Source of the DNA: a virus
Reading direction: 5' to 3' (one strand)
Virus record (IMG/VR): IMGVR_UViG_3300032236_001327
Location: 1 to 37,506 of that record
Length of the DNA: 37,506 bases
Of this stretch, positions 31,772 through 37,506 are shown piece after piece. A model generated the notes under the pieces. The model saw nothing but the letters and a program-made list of their open reading frames with translations. It was not told where the DNA came from and ran no database searches. A program made the translations under genes and the position numbers. Position 1 is the stretch's first letter. Every line of letters starts with the position of its first letter.

Positions 31772-32104
31772 TCAGGCGGGAATGATGTCGTGAAGCATCT
31801 TGGAGGGTACCGGATTGCCAGTGTCGGACCAATTGGCGTGGGCCTTGTATTTGTGCCCGCCGCCTTGCCAGCTGCGGCCCCAGCTTGAGTAGCTGAGTCG
31901 CACAGCGCGATCCCCGATGCGAGCAGGGACCACATCAAAGCAAAAACGGCTGGCATGGCGCACGGGAGCGTGAACATAGGTCTGCCCAAATTTCCGGGTG
32001 GATGTGACGTACCCAATCATGTAGCCGACGATTTGAGCAGGGGTAAGGGGAGCGGTGGTAGTGGTGGCGTTCATGGAAGTGGAGCTCATAGAAGTGGAGT
32101 TCAT
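31772..32104 (-). CDS. First leftward gene, hypothetical (110 aa)
   Basis: The first gene of the leftward unit. Three in-frame ATGs at 32104, 32089 and 32074 are 15 bases apart and lie in tandem repeats, giving a Met/Ser/Thr-rich N-terminus. The folded part begins near TPAQIVGYMIGYVTSTRKFG and continues with aromatic, basic sequence (SYSSWGRSWQGGGHKYKAHA). The ATG at 32104 overlaps the stop of a 21-codon upstream frame (32101-32166, minus strand), a possible leader peptide. Function unknown; position suggests very early expression. Confidence 0.55.
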   Translation of the reverse strand: MNSTSMSSTSMNATTTTAPLTPAQIVGYMIGYVTSTRKFGQTYVHAPVRHASRFCFDVVPARIGDRAVRLSYSSWGRSWQGGGHKYKAHANWSDTGNPVPSKMLHDIIPA

Positions 32105-32356
32105 GGAAGCAGATGTGGTGAGGGTGAGGGTGATGAGTTTCGCTTTCGACAGGAACAATTTGCCATGATTGCTCGCGAGAGTCTATAAATTTTTATCAAA
32201 TAGTGAATGGTGAACAGGTAACTTACTGGGAATGAACAAGTTGCGAGCGAAAGATTTTTTGTGCGCGGGGAGAAACTGGTGAGGGACTTCCAGTCAATCC
32301 CGTGTGTGTTGCGGGCAGGCACGCGATACCAGGTGAAGATTGTTGGAAGAAAGGTC

Positions 32357-32386
32357 TTGCTTTTTTTGAGTAAGTTGGCTTAAAAT
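32357..32386 (+). promoter_or_regulatory. Possible sigma70-type promoter for the structured RNA
   Basis: TTGCTT (32357-32362), an 18-base spacer and TAAAAT (32381-32386). The hexamers match the sigma70 consensus only in part. Transcription would start inside the first strong hairpin. Listed because it is suitably placed before the hairpin-rich segment. Confidence 0.25.
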
Positions 32387-32728
32387 CCGCGCACAGCGCG
32401 GAAATTCCAGTGGCACGGCTAGTGACACGTTAGCTCGTGAGAGCGTAGGAATTGGAAGTCAACTATTTTGACCGGGCGCTCTTGTATCGCTGCCCGGCGG
32501 AAAAATTGAAAGCCTGTAGCTAACGCCTGTTGCTCCACCGGGGAACAAAGGTGGATTGTGTTTAAAACCAACCACTTACTACGCTTGTTTCGGAGTCGCT
32601 ACGCTCCTTGGGACAGGCGTCCCCCCAGGCTCACTGCGTTCGCGGGAGATGTTATCTCCCCCCGCACGGGCTAAGGCCCTGCCGAATCGCTCATTTTGGG
32701 AAAGCGATCGGCCGCTAACGCGTGCGGG
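32386..32728 (+). ncRNA. Candidate structured noncoding RNA / hairpin-rich element
   Basis: At least seven perfect or near-perfect stems in about 340 bases. They are: 32386-32402 (7 bp, loop ACA); 32403-32453 closed by AATTCC/GGAATT and holding GCTC-GTGA-GAGC with a GNRA tetraloop; CCGGGC/GCCCGG (32472-32497); TCCACC/GGTGGA (32534-32555); a long stem at 32582-32619 (CGCTTGTTTC/GGGACAGGCG with G-U pairs around GGAG/CTCC); GGGAGAT/ATCTCCC (32644-32660); and CCCGCACG/CGTGCGGG (32661-32728) enclosing two smaller hairpins. The GNRA loop and G-U pairs favour an RNA acting on the plus strand. I cannot match it to a known RNA family. Confidence 0.4.
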
Positions 32729-32857
32729 CTTTGGGGCTAGAGTACAAGTATTCGCACGTTGGTGTTCCACCCTGGAGTATTAGTTACTAGTGGTCTGGAA
32801 ATTAGTAGTTTGAGATTTATCATTTTTTACTTGCGATTCTGGAAGAGTTCCTAGTGA

Positions 32858-33601
32858 TTGTTCCACGTGGAACACTTGCCAGCACAGGAATCTCAAAACC
32901 CGACGATTCACCTTACCTTGTACGGTTACGGGGATGTGCATCCGCTTAGTTTGATGAGTTGGGTTGGGCTAACGGCGGAACTGGCGAAAAGTACGGACTG
33001 GAAAGGTGACATGCGGCTCGTGCGCGAGGATGCGCTTATCTCTCGTTCGCGTTGTAGGGCTACTAAATGGTTTCTTGACTCTGGAGCGGACGTGTGGATC
33101 CAAATTGACCATGACATCGAGTTCCAGCCGGAGGATATTCTAGAAATTGCGCGAATTGCACACGCGAGGAATGCGGTTGTGTGTATTCCGTATAGTTGCC
33201 GTGCGCTTCCTCCAAAACCGGCTTTGAGAGTGAAAGTGGGTGCGAAGCCTTTGGAAGATGACCCTAGGCTAACACCAATAACTCTTTTTGCTTCCGGTTG
33301 TGTCGCGATTCCAGGCGAGTTGCTGGAACACTGTTTGGACGAGCTGAGTAAGGAGGAGATGGATCTTCCTTTGGGGATTCAGTGGTGCGACGACACGCTC
33401 ACGGGTGGACAAATCCCTACGTTGTGGATGCCGTTTGCTGCGGAGGTTCGGGATCGGCTGGAATACCTGTCGGAGGATTATGCGGCAAGTTATCGGTTAG
33501 CGGCTTGTGGTGCGGAACAGCTTGTTTTTGAACCTCGGACGCCTCTCAAACACTGGGGGGATTTTCCGTTTAGAATGGCAGGATTGGAGATAAAAAACTA
33601 G
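32858..33601 (+). CDS. Glycosyltransferase-like protein (GT-A type)
   Basis: A 247-residue protein. The first strand (IHLTLYGYGDVHP), the helix after LVREDALISRSRCRATKWF and the acidic motif IQIDHDIEF (DHD at 84-86) match the nucleotide-sugar-binding half of GT-A/GT2-type glycosyltransferases. The domain begins at residue 17, so the only suitable start is the TTG at 32858, preceded by GGAAGAG at ten bases; the next in-frame Met is inside the fold. Related-looking genes next to phage terminases are known. It may modify phage DNA, virion or host surface; the substrate is unknown. It is the first gene of the rightward unit and begins within the parS-like palindrome. Confidence 0.7.
   Translation: MFHVEHLPAQESQNPTIHLTLYGYGDVHPLSLMSWVGLTAELAKSTDWKGDMRLVREDALISRSRCRATKWFLDSGADVWIQIDHDIEFQPEDILEIARIAHARNAVVCIPYSCRALPPKPALRVKVGAKPLEDDPRLTPITLFASGCVAIPGELLEHCLDELSKEEMDLPLGIQWCDDTLTGGQIPTLWMPFAAEVRDRLEYLSEDYAASYRLAACGAEQLVFEPRTPLKHWGDFPFRMAGLEIKN
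32859..32874. promoter_or_regulatory. parS: parS-like centromere site (perfect palindrome)
   Basis: TGTTCCACGTGGAACA is a perfect 16-bp palindrome and fits the bacterial chromosomal parS consensus TGTTNCACGTGNAACA exactly. Host ParB proteins bind such sites. The site overlaps the TTG start codon of the next gene and encodes its N-terminus MFHVEH. No ParA or ParB gene is visible in the phage. Confidence 0.8.
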
Positions 33602-33604
33602 CTT

Positions 33605-34210
33605 ATGGCGAAGGCGAAGGCAGTTTCGCTCTACACAGTAGCCAAGGTACTGGGAATCTCGTCCGAAAAAGTTGGAAAAGCCCTAACGAATGACCCAAGG
33701 CTAACGCGGGAAGAGTGTGCCGAAATACAAGCCAAAGCACTAGAGCTGGGCTACAAGAAAGGCACACCTGGGCTTCATCATAATTCAGTATTGTCGCACG
33801 AGAAAGCCGCTATCGCAATCGAAGGCGAGTTCTTGGGCAAGCCAAAGGCCCAAATCTCACGCGAGATGGGAGTTAGCTCGGCAACCGGAACAAAGTATAT
33901 CAAAGGACTAGAGGTTCCCCTTGAATACCCCGAATCAGAGGAAGATTGGCGATCGCAAGTCACTCATTTCATGGAGGTTGCGTTGTGGAAAGGCACAAAG
34001 CGACTAGCCCAGTCAGGAATGGAAGAAATGCAAGCGCACCAAATTCCCATCTCTGCCGGAATCCTAACGGATAAATTGGCAATGATGAAGGGCCAGCCTA
34101 CCAGTTTTTCGGTACAAGTTCACCAGACGATTAATCACAGGGAGTTCCTGGACGAGCTAAAGGGTGCAAAGCAGGCACAGGTGATAAACGCGGACGGATC
34201 GGAAGCGTGA
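33605..34210 (+). CDS. Terminase small subunit with LacI-type helix-turn-helix
   Basis: A 201-residue protein directly upstream of TerL. Residues 9-52 (VAKVLGISSEKVGKALTNDP followed by ALELGY) match the LacI-family DNA-binding headpiece closely. A second HTH-like segment (about 80-101, KAQISREMGVSSATGTKYIK) is more like that of usual terminase small subunits, and the C-terminal region with AGILTDKLAMMKGQPTSF resembles TerS proteins that form the packaging ring. TerS recognises the packaging site and activates TerL. The LacI-like headpiece is unusual for TerS and could give extra sequence recognition or autoregulation. Confidence 0.7.
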   Translation: MAKAKAVSLYTVAKVLGISSEKVGKALTNDPRLTREECAEIQAKALELGYKKGTPGLHHNSVLSHEKAAIAIEGEFLGKPKAQISREMGVSSATGTKYIKGLEVPLEYPESEEDWRSQVTHFMEVALWKGTKRLAQSGMEEMQAHQIPISAGILTDKLAMMKGQPTSFSVQVHQTINHREFLDELKGAKQAQVINADGSEA

Positions 34211-34268
34211 CGCACATTCGCTATTATATTTAGTTGGCCAGCTCGATCCCACCATATACCTAGGAAAC

Positions 34269-36056
34269 ATGAAACAAGACACAACCAAAGGGGGGGAGGG
34301 GGTTGGCAAGCTGGATGACGACCGCGAGGCGACGAGTTCCCTAAACCAAAAAATTTCCACAAATGACTCGTATGCAAGGGTTTGTCCAACTTGTGGCAAG
34401 TCGTTTGAAGCGCAGCGCGAGCGTGGTGTTTTTTGTGGTGCGCCGTGTCAGTTGAAGTGGTGGGCTGACCAGCCTGAGCATCCGGTTATACCTAGGATTG
34501 ACCACAAGTTGACGAATGCGGCTGCTTTGAGGGAAAAGCGGATCCGGTTGTTGTTGTTGGAGAAGGGAGATCCGTACAGTTTTGGGTACATCCCGGATCA
34601 CTGGGAGGTGGCGAACAAGTATTGGCCGGACACATCTGAGATGTTGGTGTCTGGTGGAAATCGTGCAGGCAAGACGTTATTTGCGGCTCGGAAGGTTGTT
34701 GAGACGCTCTTAAGTGGCGAGAACAAGAACGTGTTGTGTTGCCATACGAGCAATGCGACGAGTGTAACTGTTCAGCAGCCAGCGATTTACAACTACTTGC
34801 CGGTGGCATTGAGAGCGACCAAGAAGGGCAAGATTCATTACCTGAACTATTCGAGGAAGAACGGGTTTACGGACGGGTCGTTTATTTTGCCGAATGGTTC
34901 ACGGTGTGACTTTCTGAACTACACGCAGAGTGAGAACACGATTGAAGGGCGTGAAGCGGATTTGATTTGGTGTGATGAGTTGGTGCCTCAGAGCTGGGTG
35001 GACACGTTGAGGTACCGTTTGGTTACACGAAGAGGCAAGTTTTTGGTGACTCAGACTCCGTTGGAAGGAGTGGCGTCGATATACAAGGAATTTGTAGCTG
35101 GCGCGTCTGTATTGGAGTGGGCACCAGGTCAGTTGTTGGAAGGCAAGTCAGGGGTAATTGGGTGGCCGGTTGGAAAGGCTCCAAGGGTGATGGACCGCAA
35201 GGAATTGGGCCGAAAGACGGTGTTCTTCTTTAGTGAAGACAATCCGTACAATCCTTGGGACGAGATGAAGTCGAAGTTGATTGGTGCTCCGATGGGCCAG
35301 GTTTTGACTCGGGCGTATGGCTGGGCGACTGACAATGTTGGTAAGGCGTTTGCGCGATTTCGGCCTGAGACTCACTGTGTGGATGTAAGCAAGATGGCTG
35401 ATGGTGGAACACTGTACATGGTATGTGACCCGGCTGGTGCTCGTAACTGGTACTGTTTGTGGATGGTGGTTTACGAGGACGGAAAGAAGGTTGTGGTCAG
35501 GGAATTTCCTGATTTTGCGGGGTATGGAGAGTGGGCTTTGCCGAGTGAAAAAGCGGATGGCAAGGCAGGTCCAGCGCAGACATTGAGTGCAGGACGTTCG
35601 ATTTCTGAGTATCGGGAGTTGTTTAGACAGATTGAAAATGAGATTGGACGTGGTGAACCGATCATGCGGCTGATTGATCCACGGGCAGGTGGAAGTCCGA
35701 CGATTAGTGCTGAGGGTGGAACGACGTTGATTGATCTGTTGGCTATTTCAACGGAGGAAGATGAAGGAATGGCGTTTGTTCCTGCGCCTGGAGTTCCAGT
35801 GGATCAACGAACAGCGACGATTAACTCGGAATTGAGCTATGACTCAACGAAACCTGTGAGCATGTTGAACGAGCCTAAGCTGTATATTTCAAAGGATTGC
35901 CATAACCTAATTTATTGCCTTTCTGAGCATACCGGAAAGGATGGCCAAAAGGGTGCGACAAAGGATGCCATTGATTGTCTTGGCATGTTGTTGGCGTCCA
36001 AGCTGGAGCATATCGGAGCTGGTGGCTTTGATACCATTGGCGGCGGTACTTATTGA
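34269..36056 (+). CDS. terL: Terminase large subunit with N-terminal zinc-finger-like extension
   Basis: A 595-residue packaging motor. Residues 39-60 contain CPTCGKSF and CGAPC (cysteines 39, 42, 56, 60), a zinc-ribbon-like extension. The ATPase follows: Walker A SGGNRAGKT (128-136), Walker B DLIWCDE (231-237) and a coupling motif near TQTPLEG. The nuclease half has VCDPAGARN, LIDPRAGG and KDAIDCLGML, the three acidic clusters of the RNase H-like headful or cos nuclease. An AGGA precedes the ATG. A G-rich run lies at 34290-34302 in codons 8-12. The portal gene follows after 11 bases. Confidence 0.95.
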   Translation: MKQDTTKGGEGVGKLDDDREATSSLNQKISTNDSYARVCPTCGKSFEAQRERGVFCGAPCQLKWWADQPEHPVIPRIDHKLTNAAALREKRIRLLLLEKGDPYSFGYIPDHWEVANKYWPDTSEMLVSGGNRAGKTLFAARKVVETLLSGENKNVLCCHTSNATSVTVQQPAIYNYLPVALRATKKGKIHYLNYSRKNGFTDGSFILPNGSRCDFLNYTQSENTIEGREADLIWCDELVPQSWVDTLRYRLVTRRGKFLVTQTPLEGVASIYKEFVAGASVLEWAPGQLLEGKSGVIGWPVGKAPRVMDRKELGRKTVFFFSEDNPYNPWDEMKSKLIGAPMGQVLTRAYGWATDNVGKAFARFRPETHCVDVSKMADGGTLYMVCDPAGARNWYCLWMVVYEDGKKVVVREFPDFAGYGEWALPSEKADGKAGPAQTLSAGRSISEYRELFRQIENEIGRGEPIMRLIDPRAGGSPTISAEGGTTLIDLLAISTEEDEGMAFVPAPGVPVDQRTATINSELSYDSTKPVSMLNEPKLYISKDCHNLIYCLSEHTGKDGQKGATKDAIDCLGMLLASKLEHIGAGGFDTIGGGTY

Positions 36057-36067
36057 GAAGGATCAAC

Positions 36068-37506
36068 ATGGAAGAGATGCCTGACATGCAGAATTTCAAG
36101 AGCGTTGCGTCGTTTCAGCGGCGTGATCTGGACCATGCGAACGATGCGATGTCGCGTGTTGGACCGGAGCCTGAGATTGGTGCGTTGATTGAAGAACTGC
36201 GACGTGCAGCGACGGACTACGGCATTGGTTCGCGTGTCCAGCGTGTTGAGAATACGAGGTACTGCCGGTGGACTGGACAGAGTGAAGACGGAAAGAAGTG
36301 GAATGAGAACGGGCCGAACAAGCCTGCGTTCCCTTGGGATGGAGCCAGTGACACTCGGATCCCGTTGGCGGACGAGGTGATCAACAACATGGTGGATCTG
36401 TCCACGACAGCGTTCTGGCGGTCCATGATTCATGTTGCTCCGGTGAATTTTGGGACGATGGACAATGCAGTCACGATGCACAGTCTGATGGACTTCGTGA
36501 TGTCGCAGAAAATGTACTATGGGATGACCCGCGAGGTAGAGTTGATTGCCCAGTACTTGTGGACGTATGGCTGGGCTGGATGCCATGTAACTTGGCAGCA
36601 GGAGATTTCGCAGAAAGAACAGCATGTCTCGATGGACCAGATCATCCAGATGGCCCAGCAGAGTCATCCTGGAAGTGTTTTGTCAGATCTACCGAACCTG
36701 ATTCAGAACCCGGAAGCAGACGATCAGGTTTCGGAGTTGTTGATTGGAGCGTTTCCTCATTTGAAGAAGCGACGTGCGCTGAAGGCTGTTAGGGATTTGC
36801 GGCGTGAAGGCGAATGTGAGTTCCCGGTGCCTTATGTGAGCAAGAATACGCCTCAGATTGCTGCATTGTGTCCTTGGGACGAGCTGGCTTTTCCTCCTGA
36901 AACTACGGACGTACAGAGTGCGCGAGTGATCTTCCGGCGTGTGTACATGACCGAGATTGAGGTCCGCCAGAAAGTTGCAACGGATGAATGGGACGAGGAA
37001 TGGGCGCAGGAAGCCATCAATGCGATGGGCCGGTTTTCCAACTACTCGGACTACACGTACACGATTGGCTTGACCAACAATGCACTGATCAATCGTCAGC
37101 ATTTGATTGAGATTTGCTACGCATACCAAAAGGCCATTGATGAAGATGGTGTTCCGGGTGTGTATTGCACGGTGTTCTGCCCTCAAGTTGGAGACAAGTG
37201 GGGCAAGTTTGAGCTGCTGGAATACAATCACGGTCAATATCCGTTTGTGGTCTGGCGAGCTGAGATGATCCACCGGAAGATTACGGAAAGCCGTGGTGTT
37301 CCTGACATTTGCTCGACTTGGCAGAATGAGGTCAAGGCACAGCGGGATTCGATCCAGGATTACACGTCGATTTCCACGCTTCCACCGTTGCAAGTTCCAA
37401 AGACTCGCGGTGGAAACTTGAAACTAGGTCCGGCTGTTCAGATTCCTGTGCTGCGACCCGGTGAGATTAGCTGGATGCAACCGCCTGCTCGCGATCCGAA
37501 TGTGGC
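36068..37506 (+). CDS. Portal protein, N-terminal part (continues at base 1)
   Basis: Starts at an ATG preceded by AAGGA, 11 bases after TerL, and runs open to the end of the window. It continues in frame at 1-823 for a total of 712 residues. The N-terminal region has the portal pattern seen in P22-type and related phages: a helical start, then FPWDGASDTRIPLADEVINN (about residues 88-107). Next come a long helical segment (YYGMTREVELIAQYLWTYGW) and the wing/clip region with KITESRGVPDICSTWQNEVK near the junction. The order TerS-TerL-portal-scaffold-capsid confirms the call. Confidence 0.9.
   Translation, partial: MEEMPDMQNFKSVASFQRRDLDHANDAMSRVGPEPEIGALIEELRRAATDYGIGSRVQRVENTRYCRWTGQSEDGKKWNENGPNKPAFPWDGASDTRIPLADEVINNMVDLSTTAFWRSMIHVAPVNFGTMDNAVTMHSLMDFVMSQKMYYGMTREVELIAQYLWTYGWAGCHVTWQQEISQKEQHVSMDQIIQMAQQSHPGSVLSDLPNLIQNPEADDQVSELLIGAFPHLKKRRALKAVRDLRREGECEFPVPYVSKNTPQIAALCPWDELAFPPETTDVQSARVIFRRVYMTEIEVRQKVATDEWDEEWAQEAINAMGRFSNYSDYTYTIGLTNNALINRQHLIEICYAYQKAIDEDGVPGVYCTVFCPQVGDKWGKFELLEYNHGQYPFVVWRAEMIHRKITESRGVPDICSTWQNEVKAQRDSIQDYTSISTLPPLQVPKTRGGNLKLGPAVQIPVLRPGEISWMQPPARDPNV
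37384..37506. repeat. Terminal overlap, copy 2 (circular closure)
   Basis: Exact copy of bases 1-123. The portal frame enters this copy and leaves it in phase, so only one of the two copies should be counted in the genome length (37,383 bp). Confidence 0.95.

Larger units (their letters stand above)
32105..32857. other. Divergent intergenic regulatory region (about 750 bp)
   Basis: No convincing protein-coding gene over about 750 bases. The left part (32165-32260) is AT-rich and should contain the leftward promoter; on the minus strand TTTATAGA-like hexamers occur near 32180-32190 without a clear -35 box. The middle (32260-32730) is GC-rich and packed with inverted repeats. The right part (32760-32857) is AT-rich again and leads into GGAAGAG, a possible ribosome site for the TTG at 32858. 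A short frame of 16 codons (32233-32283, plus strand) could encode a leader peptide. Packaging or replication signals could also lie here. Confidence 0.8.

Noticed and set aside
32500-32760. Possible tRNA or tmRNA within the structured region
   Set aside because: No T-arm GTTCRA motif with a matching acceptor stem and CCA-side spacing could be found.
32556-32783. 75-codon plus-strand frame, and a 63-codon minus-strand frame, in the hairpin-rich region
   Set aside because: Both run through the stems and have the Arg/Pro/Ser-rich look of translated palindromic repeats; no start signals or packing with neighbours.
1-37506. Integrase, CRISPR array, insertion sequence, phage RNA polymerase, ParA/ParB genes
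   Set aside because: Looked for in the visible frames; no convincing motif for any of them.

Overview
The window is a complete tailed-phage genome. Bases 1-123 are repeated exactly at 37384-37506, so the molecule closes into a circle (or is a circularly permuted linear genome) of 37,383 unique bases, opened inside the portal gene. The gene set is that of a short-tailed (podovirus-like) member of the Caudoviricetes: terminase, a long P22-type portal, an SU10/DUF5309-like capsid protein, a tail adaptor and nozzle, internal virion proteins and a beta-helix tailspike. There are no tape-measure, sheath or tail-assembly chaperone genes. I saw no integrase, obvious repressor, phage RNA polymerase, tRNA or CRISPR array, so the phage looks virulent or episomal and should use host RNA polymerase. 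The host cannot be named. Most late genes lack a Shine-Dalgarno sequence, which fits a host with SD-poor initiation or reinitiation-driven translation.

Layout: two transcription units diverge from a gene-free region of about 750 bp (32105-32857) and converge at about 26.2-26.3 kb, where each strand has its own intrinsic terminator. The rightward unit (32858 through the circle junction to 26177) carries a glycosyltransferase-like gene, TerS, TerL, portal, a small acidic protein, scaffold, capsid, minor virion proteins, a fibre, holin-like genes and a lipoprotein, tail adaptor, nozzle, a second fibre, three internal virion proteins and the tailspike. A replication/recombination block follows: a ribbon-helix-helix protein, a RecT-like annealing protein, a Cas4/RecB-like nuclease, a DUF669-like protein, a RusA resolvase and a primase-helicase. 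The leftward unit (32104 down to 26332) is a tightly packed, often ATGA-coupled set of about 15 mostly tiny genes. It includes an SF2 helicase, a MazG-like pyrophosphohydrolase, zinc-ribbon peptides, a small membrane protein and a secreted lysozyme-like endolysin.

The points most worth a second look are: (1) a perfect 16-bp chromosomal-type parS palindrome at 32859-32874, overlapping the start of the first rightward gene, although the phage encodes no recognisable ParA or ParB; (2) an unusually hairpin-rich segment beside it (about 32386-32728) that looks like a structured RNA or a complex cis-acting element; (3) a small conserved-looking gene overprinted on the end of the 1,100-residue virion protein; (4) a TerS with an N-terminal LacI-type helix-turn-helix and a TerL with a zinc-finger-like N-terminal extension; (5) a lysis system split between the two transcription units.
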